Origin: Hirudo medicinalis
Lineage: Eukaryota > Annelida > Clitellata > Hirudinida > Hirudinidae
Assembly: GCA_011800805.1 (NCBI GenBank)
Contig: MPNW01000160.1
Location: forward strand, 1 to 64,000
Direction: 5' to 3'
Length of the DNA: 64,000 nucleotides
Below the pieces are notes generated by a model that saw only the letters and a list, made by a program, of their open reading frames with translations, ran no database searches and was not told where the DNA came from. Of the stretch, positions 1 to 12,740 are shown piece by piece (positions within the stretch are counted from its first letter, which is position 1; every line of letters starts with the position of its first letter). The position numbers and the translations under genes were made by a program.

Positions 1-1258
1 ATTATTATTATTATTATTATTAATATATAATATAATAATAATATATAATAATAATAATAATAATAAATTAAAGAACATAAATGATTAATTCAATGGTTGA
101 TTAATAATTAATAATTGCTGCCAAGAAACTGAGTGAAAGAAACCAAAAATAGAATATCGCGAATATTTACGATCGAATATATTTAAATGTAAATTTAAAT
201 TTAAATGTATTTAAAAAGTATTATTTCATGGCAATGTAATCTAATGTTACTTACGTCTTAACATTTATAGAAATGCAACACACCCTCATCACCTTAAATC
301 CAAATTTGGCAATCAAACATCATCTATTCAATTTTACCATCAATTCAAACCAATTTCACATTTGAAGTTCCTTCTTCTGAGATAAATAAAAATAATTTAG
401 AGATGACAAACAAGAATTTAATTCACCAATAATTTGTTTAAAATTGATAATCAACCTTGTCGTTTATACCCATCAGGAATGTCAAGTAATTTAAAGCAAT
501 CTTTTACGAAAATTTTCATATGTTTCGTATAGAAATTTTCATGGCACCTGAATGAGTGCAAGACGATTTCGATTCTTACCTGTTCTTGAATACAGGTTTG
601 TTTACGCTAAACAGCAGTGCACGGCACAACGTTTCTTCTAAAAGAAAGATAAATGAAAGCCGCCTGATGTTCCTTTACGACGAATCACTTTCATTTCCAC
701 AATTTTCCAAATGATGTGTAATTTTAAAACGGTTAACTTTTCAGCTTCCAATAATGGCGAAGAAGACAAAGACGTCAATCGTCAGTTTAATTTCATTTTT
801 AAACGAATTTATTTTCAAAAAGCGTAAGTTCCTCATCTTAGGCCTTTTACAAGTTTAAAAGTGAACAAGAAATAAATAATAATTCTTGACTGAACACAAG
901 AGTTACGAGGTCATAAACAGTGACTACGTGGTACATTTATTATGGACGTAATTTGTTAAATTACCCTTAATAGTTAATGTTAATAATTTTAATAATAATG
1001 ATAATAACAATAATAATAATATTATTTACAGGGCTCAGATGGCAACAACGGAAATCTGAAAAATAGCTTCTGCAGTTTGGGCTCCAGTCTCAATGAGTCA
1101 AGTGAACACGTGTCTCAACAACATACAACCACCACCACAACAACAACAACAAATAGTTTGCCGTGTGCCTCAACAGTCAAAGATGAAAACTTGTTCGAGT
1201 CTCAGTCTGTCAAGCACCGAGTAACTGTACTTGTCGCCAAAGTCGTATGCGGTTCTAG
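1..1258. other. AT-rich non-coding DNA with ATT repeat at the edge
   Basis: No coding exon is supportable here. The first 64 bases are an ATT/ATA triplet run, and another AAT-rich run lies near 985-1025. The segment lies 3' of the PDZ gene on the minus strand, so it probably holds that gene's 3' untranslated region and intergenic DNA. Confidence 0.5.
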
Positions 1259-1281
1259 TCATGAGCCTGGAAAGACCCTGT

Positions 1282-1316
<35 letters not shown>

Positions 1317-4300
1317 ATGTTGTTGTTGATGTTGTTGTTATCGTTAATAATGCTGCTGCAGTATGTATCGTGATCTTTTCTTAAATCGAGATTAATGGGT
1401 TGCAACAGCTGGGTGGAATGCAGTCGAGAGGTTGGATCCATGTCGTCGTTGTCGTTGCTGTCGCTGCCGTCGCTGTGGTTGCTGTGCCTGTCGCTGGAGC
1501 TGCAGTCTGCAGTACCTTTTAAGGTGCCGTCTGAATGACTGGAAAGTTGAAAAGAGAAAGTTGGATCGAAAGAAGAGGACGAAACGAAAGACGGTGACGT
1601 GTCTTCCTCCAGCTTAGAGGCGAGTTGGTTGAGGCGCGTAGTGATGGCCGACAGGTTGTTCTCGTTGAAGATGGTGGGAGAGTTTTGGGTGGATGAGGAG
1701 ACGATGCCCTCGTCGTAAGAATCGCACCTGGAATTGGAAGGTTAAAGGTCATTAGATAAATTGATGAATAATTAATTAAATGGTTGGTAGATGGCCTATT
1801 AAAGAAGATTCATGTTAGCAATTCGTTCGTGAGTTGTTCATTTGCCTATCGTTCAGTCGTTCATTCTCTGAAAAATCACGCACCTCGAATTCACGGGGCG
1901 TTGGAACCTCTTCAGGGTCAGACTGAGGCAGCCTTCCTTGCCAGAGGATTTGATGAGGTTGACGGCAGCAGAATGTTTCATGTCCTTCAACTCCTTGCCG
2001 TTGACTGAAGTCAACTCGTCACCTGAGAATTTAAAGCATTCACGTCTTCAATAAACATGTCAGCTGACACGCGAGCTTTTAAAAACACCAATCAAACGGA
2101 CAATCTTTTTCAGATTCTTTTAAATATGTTGGCATTGCAAATGAGCATCTTAACTTCGAAAATATTTAGCAAAAACAAATTATGCGATTCCTTTTTAGAC
2201 GCGATAAAGAAATTCAGAATAATAATAGTTATCAATAACAATCATCGTAATAATCATAACTAATATTTTTATCAACATTTGCATTAATAAATTGTTTTAT
2301 TTTGAGAGCACCCCTGAAGTAATTAAGAAGATAAAAACATGTTGTTTATAAAATTCGTGAGAAAATCCACTGAATGGAGACACAAGAGAGCAGTGTTAAC
2401 AGGGTGCCGTAGAATAGAAAGCCGAAAAAATATAAATCGTTAAATAGAAATTGATGACAACAACAAAAATACTCAAAAACAATGTTAATCCCATTTGGAC
2501 GCGCAGTTTGTAATGCCACCATTTTGTGATCTTTTTGATAACGTTGGGAACAACTTGGAGAGGAAAAAAGAAATTGTTTATTGGATTGTTTCTGAAACCA
2601 AAGAAATTCTTGGATCGAAAGAGTCCAAAGTTTACTCAGGAGTAAAACATGTCTCCTGTCGATAAACAGTGGGCGATACTAGGAAGGAGAGATAGGCGCT
2701 CAAAAGAGAGGGAGCAGTTAGTCGATATCGACGAATAATAGCAGAAGAATTTCAAGCATGCTTAAATGTGCGCAGATGATGATGGCAGATCTCTGTTTAG
2801 AATCTTTAGAAAGAAAGCGAGATTATTTCTCAACGACAATTGTTAATGTCAACAAACACGGAGTCATCTCAATGCTGCCAGCGATATTGGTGTTTTTCGA
2901 CGAGCAAGTAACTGTACTTGGATGGATGAATGGATGGAAGGATGCTTCAGACCAACACTGAAGAGGATCGTTATCATAATAATGAAAATGAATATATAAA
3001 TTATTCAGTTAATAATAAATATGAATATCGATATATCAACAGCACCAGTTAGCCTTTCAAATGACACGCAAAAATGTTGTACATCCAAGAAAATCGTAGG
3101 TCGAAAGTTCAGACTACAAGAATTGTTTAAGGTATTCAGATTTGGTCCACATTGTTGAAAGTACATGACCATAGTCAGTTACTGCAAACGTAAGCATACT
3201 GATGTACTGAAGTACCCCCTAAGGGAATTGAGACGTCCAGTCCAGTGCTGACAGTACTAGACTCTTGTACAAACATATGCAAAAGTACACGGTACAGATA
3301 TGTAAATCAGGTTGTATAATAAGCTCAGAATTCATTGCTTGAATAAATTTGCATACGTTTAAGCCTGTGGAACAGAAAATGAAGAAAATTGACGAGCAGT
3401 AAATAACCACAGGGATGCATCCCAATGTGATGCACGACACGAGTGTACCCATGTGTGCAGACTGATATTCGATCTGAAACTCTATTTACTGAAGAGTATG
3501 TGTCCCTTCCATCCATTCACTTATCAATCCGTTCATCAGTGCACTCATTCATCAATCCGTTCATTCATCCATCCATCCATTCAACGATTCTGCCGTAGGT
3601 ATGACACAGAAATGAATCACAAACTCGAATTCCCAGTGTGAATTGTCCGCCCATTGAATCTATCGGCTGACGTCCATTCAAGAAATTCATTCAAAAACAC
3701 CGATTCAAATTCACATCGACACAAGCTCAAACGCGTTGCAACAATAAAACAATAATTATTATGCTAATAATAATCGAAATCATTCATTCACAAACAATCC
3801 CCAACTGACCTTTTTGTAATAGTCCCGCTGCCAGTCCATCCTCGTGGACGGTTTTGACGTAGATCCCCATGGGGCCTCTGGGCGAATCCATGCCCCCCAC
3901 GACTGTGAAGCCGAATTTTTTACAGTTCGGTCTTTTCCTCAACTCCAGCTTAATGGTTTTTGAGGAAGAGGAACCGAAGCAGACGACAGAAGAACTCGGA
4001 CTCTGATTGGAGAGGTCGTTGCTAGAGGTTGCACTGGAAATGCAGGTGTCAAAGGACGAACACGACAAGTGCTTTCCGTCCAGAGTCAGGTTGCTGTCGG
4101 AAAGTTCGGGGCACTTGTCAATGAGGATTGTGATGGGCGAGGTCTTCGATGGTTCTGACATGTCCCCCGTCGCCGCCCTGAAATACCTCTGGAAGGGGGG
4201 AAGGTCATCTTCTGGGCTCTCGAAGTCGTCGACATCCATGGATGGATTGTTCCACCTGCTGACCAAACGAGGAGTGGAACAGGTGCTCCACGCTTGGATG

Positions 4301-4647
4301 GAGTTGTTGGCACCTTCGTCTTCGCTTTCGCTCTTCACCGAACCCCCTATCGACAAACTTCTGGACTTTTGTTGGCGAAATATGATCGCATGTCTTGTTT
4401 CTGCCAATCTTTTCTTCTTCTTGCAGCGTACACTTGGTCTGCAGTTGTCTGTCGTCAGTGTTGTTGTTGTTGTTGTTGTTGCTGCTGTTGTTGTCGTCGT
4501 CGTCGTTGTTGTTGTTTGGTATGATGCAGTTCGAGATAGAATGTTGTTGTCGTTGTTGTTGTTGTTGAAATCGGTTTTTGAATCCGATGAAATTTCGCTG
4601 GAGAAAGATTGATTCTCCTTTCTTCTCGTCACGACGAATTTGAGCAT
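1259..4647 (-). CDS. PDZ-domain protein (class I PDZ, IL16/PDZD2-like domain), three coding exons
   Basis: Exons on the minus strand are 4647-3810, 2022-1884 and 1727-1259; the phases (1, then 2) close exactly and the model ends at a TGA at 1261-1259, giving about 481 aa. The N-terminal half is low complexity, with N, T and S runs encoded by GTT-type repeats, then acidic and Ser-rich stretches. A single PDZ domain spans the first intron: the carboxylate loop reads KKFGFTVVGG, followed by DSPRGPMGIYVKT, then GDELTSVNGKEL and a helix B that starts with His (KHSAAVNLI), which in PDZ domains predicts class I (S/T-x-hydrophobic) ligands. The DSPRG-MGI-VKT pattern resembles PDZ domains of the IL16/PDZD2 kind, but orthology is not established. 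The tail is Ser/Asn-rich and ends in a CAA-repeat-encoded poly-N/S tract. The first ATG sits exactly at a possible acceptor (ttatcag), so a 5' exon may exist; an ATG at 4668 is an alternative start. Confidence 0.75.
3526..3585. repeat. Imperfect ATTC/ATCC tandem repeat in PDZ gene intron
   Basis: Runs of cattcatcaatccgttcatt-type and catccatccatt units. The sequence lies in the intron between the first two recognised PDZ exons. Confidence 0.7.
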
Positions 4648-5930
4648 CTGATAACAGGTAGGAAACAATTTATTTCATTCCAAACTGACTCTTTCATTCA
4701 ATTGACTCAATTGACTATTATTATTGCTATTTTTATCGTTAATTTTTCTAAACTACTTGCTACCAACTGCCAGTTAAGCACCTAGCTTGCAGAGGATTAA
4801 TTGAGCTCATCAATAGTTCAATGAAAACAAAGTTCAATAAAGCGGTTGTAACGAAAAGCGAAGTTCTGAAACTCAACAAGCAAAACTTCAAACCAACCTC
4901 CTCAAAAACGAATGTTGAAAACAAAAATTCCTCCTTTGTTGACTAGAAACCAGAAACCAAAAGCTTTCGAATTACGTCCTTCAAGTGAAAGCCGAAAAAT
5001 GGAGCGGGAGCATCGATATCCTAAAAATCTAAGAACGTTCCTCTCGCACTAGCTAGATTCAGGCAATGACGCTCCTTTTAAGAGTCGTGTACCTTGTGAC
5101 GTTTAAATACTTAGCATAGTTACGCAACCGTACAGGTGACCAGCTAACCGGATTAATAAAGGTAACTACGACTTGAAAAGGTATATCTAATGCAGGTTAC
5201 AGAACATTCGTTAAACCTAACTTTTAGCTGCTCTCCTACTGATAAGCCTTCATTTATAGTTATCTCGAGCATTATGACAATGTTATGAAAATGAAGATGG
5301 TTTTGATAACGATGGCGGTTATGATGATGATGACGTCGGCTAGGAGGCGGATCGGGTAATTAGAGGCACTTGATCAGGTGAATAAACACGGCGATTAGGA
5401 ATGTCTGACCACACTTTGCTATCAAATTCTATCGCCAAGGCCGATTTTTTAGCAAATATTTCTGATGAAATTGGAATGCATCTTGCACGAAAAAACAACA
5501 ACAACAACAGTAATAATCATCATAATTTTAATAATAATATTAAATATTATATAGCCTTAATAACGTAATCATTAAATACAAAAATGTTAATGTTAATAAT
5601 CGCACTTAACTTTTATTCATTGATTTAATGTCATCAACGGACGACAGCGAGATAACATCGTTAACGGTAGTAGCTGCCATTGATGTGTTGTTGTTGTCGG
5701 CGACGCATGTGAGACTGGAATTACAGTACAATGTTCCTGTCAGATTAAAACACATTTAGCTCCCAACGGTACAAAAGCATTTCAAAAGCATGCAACAACA
5801 ACATTGAAACATTGACATTCCACACGGCTTTAATGAAGTTGTTTGGTGATAGTCATTATCAAGCTGCTGAACTTTGACTTGGACCGATAATGTGTTGTTG
5901 ATGTGATGCGATGTTGACGGGTGTTGTTAA

Positions 5931-5980
5931 TGTTGTTGTTGTTGTTGTTGTTGTTGTTATTATTGTTGTTGTTGTTTGAG
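5931..5980. repeat. TTG triplet microsatellite
   Basis: An almost uninterrupted run of GTT/TTG triplets with one TTA interruption. It translates to poly-Asn on the minus strand, but no flanking exon signals were seen. Confidence 0.85.
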
Positions 5981-6199
5981 TATTGTATTGAGTAAGGTTT
6001 GTTGTGAAGGTTGTTGTCTTTGAAGCGCGGCATTACAACGACATTGCGCGTGTACTTTCTGATTGTTTGATGCTTGCCACAGAGGCAACAATACTCATTG
6101 AGAATTTAGAGAGATAAAATTTTATTGTAACTGTGCAGAGCACCAGTGCTGTTGTGATTATTATTACCAGCAATAACGTACAATTAACAGCACTTGATG

Positions 6200-6246
6200 A
6201 TGGTGGTGGTGGTGATGATGATGGTGATGATGACGTCGACGACGAC

Positions 6247-6277
<31 letters not shown>
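6200..6277. repeat. GAT/GGT/GAC triplet microsatellite
   Basis: Direct reading shows GGT, GAT and GAC triplets running into a pure GAT run. It translates as poly-Asp or Gly-Asp and is not supported as coding. Confidence 0.85.
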
Positions 6278-6279
6278 CA

Positions 6280-6425
6280 ATGATATTTCATTTACTTACA
6301 TTGTTTATCAACTACTACGATTATGCAAGGGTGCACAAGGGTTGAACTTTTGTGACCTAAACATCAGAAAAGGTCAAAGTGAGATTAAATCTTTTGGGTC
6401 CAATAGAATGGAACTATCACGCGTG
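6280..6425. repeat. Local dispersed repeat, copy 1
   Basis: It carries atgatatttcatttactt and, from about 6319, gattatgcaagggtgcaca through to the gcgtgac near 6425. Both parts recur at 7393-7614 with small indels and substitutions. No coding capacity or terminal repeats were seen. Confidence 0.75.
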
Positions 6426-6474
6426 ACGTGATGATGATGACGATGAGGATGACGAGGACGACGACGACGACGAC

Positions 6475-6729
6475 GATGACGATGATGATGGTGATCATGA
6501 CGATGTGCTAAGATGATGTTGGTGATGATGTGTTGCCCCTAGTTTGAAATGTGCGTTGAATTCAGGTGAGAACGTAATTTAATAAAGGTGTTCAATTTAA
6601 ANGATGACGATGATGATGGTGATCATGACGATGTGCTAAGATGATGTTGGTGATGATGTGTTGCCCCTAGTTTGAAATGTGCGTTGAATTCAGGTGAGAA
6701 CGTAATTTAATAAAGGTGTTCAATTTAAA
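6475..6729. repeat. Exact 127-bp direct duplication around a single N (probable assembly seam)
   Basis: Bases 6475-6601 and 6603-6729 read as the same 127-base sequence, separated only by an N at 6602. Identical ends abutting a one-base gap are the usual sign of two contigs whose overlap was not merged, so this duplication is probably not biological. Confidence 0.85.
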
Positions 6730-7392
6730 GACCACGTGAGCCAGGCGCGCTAAATTGTCACAGGTCAAAATTGACAGTAATTCTAACAATAATAGCAATA
6801 ATAATGACAATAATAAACATTATTTATTATAATTACCATTATTATATAATAATAATATGATAACAATCATAGTAAAACTTAATATATTATTATTATAGGC
6901 TTGCATATCACAAATGCCTTCACTGAGAGAGCCTCACGAAGCCATACTTTTATAATAACGATTTGTGACATCGGAATGTGACTTGGATACAATTGAACAG
7001 ATTGTCACAAAAGTCATTGAGCCGTGAATGACTTCTGTCACCCGCAAAACCTTCAATCCATCTTCTTTTTTCATTGGATAATGGACATCTCTTGATTATC
7101 TTGATAATCAGCAATATCATTCTATCTTCGGCGCAAAGCAGTGTAAGAATGCATTACACCAGTCGTGGAATGTGATTGTAATGCGAATGATGAGTTGTTG
7201 AAATGTGATTTTAATTGAAATCCTACGATTACTCAACCTGGCTTAATGCTGCTTCATTTTGATGACGACATGGTCGACTGACTTGCAGCACTTTTGAGGT
7301 TATTTTTCTTTGAAATTAAGTCTACTTAATTTAAATGTAGTTATGTATTGGTCGTCTGTCGCTGTAAAATATTTATAATAATCGTCGCATTT

Positions 7393-7614
7393 AATGATAT
7401 TTCATTTACTTACATTGTTCACAAACGTTGACAGAAAACGACATTTTTAATTTCTGATGCTTTTGCAACACAACAAAAGCTTAAAGTCTCGAAATATTTC
7501 CTCCACCCACCGAGGCGATTATGCAAGGGTGCACAACTTTTGTGACCTAAACATCAGAAAAGGTCAGAGAGATTAAATCTTTTGGGTCCAATAGAATGGA
7601 ACCATCGCGCGTGA
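7393..7614. repeat. Local dispersed repeat, mosaic copy 2
   Basis: Its ends (7393-7418 and 7517-7614) match the two halves of the 6280-6425 repeat. The middle (7428-7515) is an 88-bp block identical to 8616-8703. The copy is therefore a composite of two different local repeats. Confidence 0.75.
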
Positions 7615-8615
7615 CCAACCGAGATTTCAAAAAAAATTTTTAAACCTTATGCAACAACTTTTCGCCAGCCGCCAGGATATCCTTGTGGATCAATTTGCAT
7701 AATTTGCATAACTTTGCATAACATAATGCAGTGTTGATGTATAAATTTCGAGTAATTTCATGTAATCAAAGAATTGTTATCCTTTTGAAGCCTCAAAGAC
7801 AAATGATTATGTCACCTTCTTATTGGTCAGAAATTGCCAACATTGGTTATAAACACCCACTGTAGTAAGAGTTGTGTTGTGCATAGTTGTTGAGTCAGCG
7901 GTAAGGTTACATTTGGAAAACCAAAATCTTTTCAAAGACTGTCTTTTGCTGCGTTTTCTTTGAACAAAAGTAATAACAACAAAAACTCCGCATTCTTAAA
8001 TAGGATTTAAAACTGCACTGGTTAAACATTATGTCTTATTTTCTGGACGCTTGTATGAACAAGGTCCACTGACTTGTGTTCGTTACGTTCTTGAGTGGAG
8101 ATTGTTCTTGCTGATACTGTTTTATATTTCGATAAGATATCTGAATTTGTTTATCTCTGCATTGTTTCATTTGTCAGTATTTTCGGAAAAAAAAATACAT
8201 TTATAGAAGAAGTTATTCGTTGAAGGGCGAGTTACATTTTTATTAGGATCAGTGTAAACCACCTAAAACCTTATCAATAATGAATATTTATAATTATTTT
8301 ATAAATTAGCGTCATCAAAATTTCGCCCAGTCTGTCTCAAGATCACGTATTACGGTACAAATTCTCAACATATCTTCTGAAGGTCATGTCAAAAGTTGTA
8401 TAAACCGATGCCAATCGCTAATAATCGCTAAACTGGATAATTTAAATTTCTTATTATCAAATATTTTTTCACACTAAAATATTTAATCTACTTAAAAATC
8501 ACCTTACACTTTACTAAAGGGATGTGCATAATAATTAATAATATTCAAATTAATTCAGGGCAAATCTCCTCGGGAGTTGTACGTTTTCTCAGCTCGATGA
8601 ATGACTTTGAGCAAC

Positions 8616-8703
8616 TTGACAGAAAACGACATTTTTAATTTCTGATGCTTTTGCAACACAACAAAAGCTTAAAGTCTCGAAATATTTCCTCCACCCACCG
8701 AGG
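8616..8703. repeat. 88-bp block, second copy
   Basis: The sequence from ttgacagaaaacgac to ccacccaccgagg is identical base for base to 7428-7515, about 1.2 kb upstream. Flanking sequence differs. Confidence 0.8.
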
Positions 8704-10100
8704 AAATTAGAGCCATAAATAACTGTCATCTTTAATGCTTCTTTTCGAATATGTTTGACCATTTGAAGTCCATTGCACAACGCAGTCTAATTAGACGGAG
8801 CTTTGTGCCATCAGCCGATAATTGGCGCCAAAATATACCAAAGTTGATGTCACAGATTTCTGACAGGCTTATAGAACTGTCATAAATTCCAGACAGATTT
8901 TTAGTATTTATTCAACTTTATTAACAATAAGTTTCGAGTGATTACAAGGGTGGTCCACAAAACATGTATTTATGCTGGTTTCTGACTATCCCGCCACTCA
9001 GGTCTAAATCCCGTAAACTTTTTCGACTTCTCATCTCTTCTATTTGATCGTCTGTCTAGTTTACCCAGAGCCACCCTATATTAGAGACGTTCTGAACAGG
9101 GGGGTAAATACACAAAAAAAACTTTGGTAGGGCTTCAATCAAATACCAACATAAATTATAAAATTTGCTATTTTGTGCTAAATAATTCGCATCATGCATA
9201 TCAACACAATCGTATATAGTATGTTTACGAATGTAACACGCAGTTTTTACTATTTGTGCAAAAAAGAATTTGTAAAACACGCAGACGACTATAACAAGCA
9301 TATTTTTGGCCTATAGACATTTAATAAATAATCAGTTATTTCTTTGGGGCATTCCACATCAAATCAACACAACATCTGATATCACCATTTCGGATTTTGC
9401 TGAAAAACGGAACAACTAATGCTTAATAGGTAATTTGAACAAGAAATTTACACATTTGCTTTTGAGAAAACCAAGATATTGACTTATAAAAGTGACAAAT
9501 ATTTCATATTTTACTAAGTCTGTGATTTCCTGCTAATACTACAATTCGTTTTAGAAGTTATGGAATCTCAAAGATTTCCTAACGGCAGCTACCAAAACAA
9601 ATTTTGTTATCGCAATGCCAATATGGCGATAAAAAAAAGAAAACTCAGAACGACTTTCCAGCCGGCAAATTCCCAGCGTTAAATTTGTGGTCGCTTTTAA
9701 AGACGAGTAATGCTATTGAACTTCTCAGGTTCGAATTAGTAAATGATTCTAGCCATAGCATTGTACCAGTTACAAATAGTAGTGAACCAGTCTAAAACAG
9801 AGAAAACCCAAAACGATAAAACCCTCTTGTCCACATCAGCAACCAAAGCAAAATATTCATTCTTTTCAATCTTCTCAATGTTTCAGAAAAAAGACATGTA
9901 CAAACTCTTACCCAAGAATATCATGAGATCTAATAACTTGATTGATTTTACCACATGGACTTACCTAGGAACTCATGCTCAAGACACCATAACTAAACAA
10001 CTACATACAAAGTAAATGAAAGAAGTTCAAGCAGTTAATTGAATCAGGGAGGTGGTAAAAATAATCAGAATTTCATTGACAGAAAGAACTGCAAGTGTAG

Positions 10101-10225
10101 TTCGTTTATAAGTTGCCATAAGCACAGCGTCAGAGGCACTTGTGGCAATGTAAACTGGGTTGTGAACGTGACACATTATGATCACTGCCTGTGGCAGGAA
10201 TGTAACCCACCCAGCTAACTTGCAC
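10101..10225 (-). mobile_element. tRNA-derived SINE, diverged copy
   Basis: On the minus strand this reads as a diverged copy of the SINE at 62001-62170. The shared parts are the tRNA-like head (gtgcaagttagct at its start), the region around the B box, and a tail with tttata. It lies just downstream of the kelch gene. Confidence 0.6.
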
Positions 10226-10613
10226 AATTATTCTTTAGATTCATAAAAGTTGATTATGAGGTAACTTAAATCAGTTATTAATTACAACTTTTATTCAAGT
10301 TATTTGATGAAAGGAGGAACCAATTGAAACAATTCAATTCTTTCTGGAGGTTAGAGATTTGTTATTCTCTGAAGATCCCCAACAAGGTTACCTTGATAAA
10401 AAAAATTAAATGAAAAAACATCAGTGCCAGATAATTCTCAATCAAATTAATGACAGTTAAAATTAAATAAATAGAAAAATGGACTAAATAGAAAAAGTAA
10501 AAATACCTCACAATAGCTCTAACTAAATTCAATTTAAAAAATTTCACCACAAGTGCAAGAGTTTCAAGAGAAAATTATGTGAATTTTGAAAACTGAGAAC
10601 ATAAAAAACAATC

Positions 10614-12740
10614 TTAGAGCAATTCAAAGCAATCGCCAAAAGTAGACAAACTTGTATTAAGGAGGTAAAAATCATTGAAGAATGTGACGCATTGGTTCGT
10701 CTCCTTCTTGAAGTTTCCCGATCCTCCGTACATGACAAGAGTGTCACCGATGACGTCCAGAGTGTGACGACCTCTTCCGGAAAATTCTTCCGTGACTTTC
10801 AACTTCGTCCAGCAGGTTTTGTCTGGGAGCCATCACGAGTGGTGGATGAATGAGAAACAAATATCATTTGCCAGTAGTTAAGCATTTTAAACATTTTATT
10901 GATAACTAATCTAATAAAAATTCAGTTTAAAAAAATAAATAAGAAAAGAACAATAGCTTATGCCACAAGGCTTTTGATGATTATTGGTTTACATTATGCT
11001 ATTATTAAGCAAACAAAAAACCAAAAATAAAAAGCTTTGAACAATACTGTCCATCAAAATCAGTAACCCACCAAAGTCAAAGACGTGAACATCAGCAAAA
11101 TGTCCATCATTTTGAGACATGCCCCCAACCACAAACATCAGTTTCCCAATGACAGCAGCAGAATGAAAGGACCTTGGTTCTGGAATTGAACCAGCAGATG
11201 TGACTTTCGTCCAAGCAGAGGAATCTGTCAAAAATGGAGTAAAAGTTAAAATTTATGAGATAAAGTTGATATAAGTGTTGAAAAAAATTCCTTTTTGCTG
11301 TTTTTTTCAAAATTTACTTTTAAATCATATGCTAAGTTCAGTAACAAATGACCATTCCATATTATTAAAAATCACAAAATTATCACCGGTGTCGAAGATG
11401 TGAAGGTCATTGCAACGTCCTTCTTTGTCTCGACCACCAAAGACCAGGAGAGAACTTCCAATGGAACACATGGAAGAGGCGGCTCTGGGAGAAGGAGAGT
11501 TTATGATGGGATGCTGAACTTTTGACCATGTTTTAGAGGCTTAAGAGATAAATGTAATCACTGTTTTAGAAAATATAATCACAACTTTAACAATTTGCTT
11601 ATCATTTCTGTTGTGCAATACCATTTCCCTAGCTCGATTAATTGATTTTTAATATTTTGCCATGAATTAAAAAGTTTGATAAACCAAAAAAAAACTACTA
11701 ACTTGTATCAAATGTAAATAAATCATTGAACCAGCCAAACTTGGCTGTTTGGTCATCATCATCATCACTGTCATCTTCATCACTAGAATCTCTATTGTGT
11801 AATGCTTTTTGTACCTAACAAGTCACATATAGCAGAAATAAAATTATAATCATAAGACAACATTAAAACATAAGATCCCATAAAATGAACAATTTGAACA
11901 TTAAAAACTAATTCAAATTTTTAAAACTATCACACATAAGACAAAACCCTACCAACTTATATAAGATTCAGTAAAGCTTCAGAATCAACCTCAGTGCATT
12001 TATCCTCTGCTCAAATCAGCACAGATAAAATAAGTTATTTGCAAGCTAAGTGTAAACCAAAAAATTTCAATATCAAATCACCTGAACTTCACTCAAAGGA
12101 CCAAATCCTCCAAAGAAGTAAATCTTGTTTCCAACCACTGCACTTGAAACTTTGTCCCTTGGACTTGGCTTGTGGCCAGAGGCTTGTAATTGTTTCCAAA
12201 TGTTGGTTTCTTGAAATGAATTTATAAAATAAACCATAATATTAGAATCATTACGAATCTATTTTAGGAAAAAGTAATCTGTAATTTAAGCTCCAATGAG
12301 CTTGCCCTAAAACAATTAATAAATAAAATACAAGGTTTATAGGCTTACCTGTGTCAAAAACGTGGAAGTCATCAAGCCATCCGCATTCACAATTCAAGCC
12401 CCCAAATAGATACAACCTTTTCTCTACAGCAGCCATGGTAGCCGAAGACTTGCATCTTGGCAAATCACCAGAAACAATCAAAACTTCATATTTCTGGCCC
12501 ACTGGAAAAGAAGACACTAATATTCCCAACTACGTTTATAAATTTAAAGGCTTAATCATCATTACTTGGACACGAGATTGCCATTTTGTTGGTTTCGTGA
12601 TAATCATGTTTTGTGTGCTCAACTCCTCCGAATATATATATTTTCCCATTCACTGTGCAACTGCAATGGCCATCCGTCGCTGGAACACCTTTCATAACTG
12701 CTTTTGTCCATTCTAACTTCCCAGAAAGTTGGGTATTCAT
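10614..12740 (-). CDS. Six-kelch-repeat protein, KLHDC1/KLHDC2-like
   Basis: Seven exons on the minus strand: 12740-12566, 12501-12349, 12209-12082, 11814-11703, 11539-11387, 11224-11072, 10822-10614; all phases close, giving about 360 aa ending at TAA. Each blade carries the kelch double glycine: IYIFGG, LYLFGG, IYFFGG, LLVFGG, MFVVGG and VMYGG, with downstream Trp and F-D-T/LHIFDT strands. A six-bladed beta-propeller is expected. The third blade has the long acidic insertion (SSDEDDSDDDDD) followed by GWFNDLFTFDT; KLHDC2 has an insertion at the equivalent place, which supports the KLHDC1/2 relation. In mammals those proteins are substrate receptors for cullin-2 ubiquitin ligases that read C-terminal degrons; no BC box was identified here, so that role is inference. 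An in-frame ATG at 12773 is an alternative start. The gene is head-to-head with the lamin gene. Confidence 0.82.

Larger units (their letters stand above)
4669..10100. other. Gene-free, repeat-rich interval
   Basis: No exon with convincing coding character was found on either strand. The interval holds TTG and GAT/GAC triplet runs, a 127-bp exact duplication around an N, mosaic local duplications between 6.28 and 8.70 kb, and otherwise AT-rich unique sequence. Predicted ORFs inside it are poly-N or poly-D translations of triplet repeats. Confidence 0.6.

Noticed and set aside
4007..4612. 201-codon plus-strand frame
   Set aside because: It is antisense to the PDZ exon and consists largely of poly-Val/Leu from GTT repeats; no splice context or homology.
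5830..6345. Poly-Asn and poly-Asp ORFs
   Set aside because: They are translations of TTG and GAT microsatellites.
10027..10227. 66-codon minus-strand ORF
   Set aside because: It lies within a diverged SINE copy.
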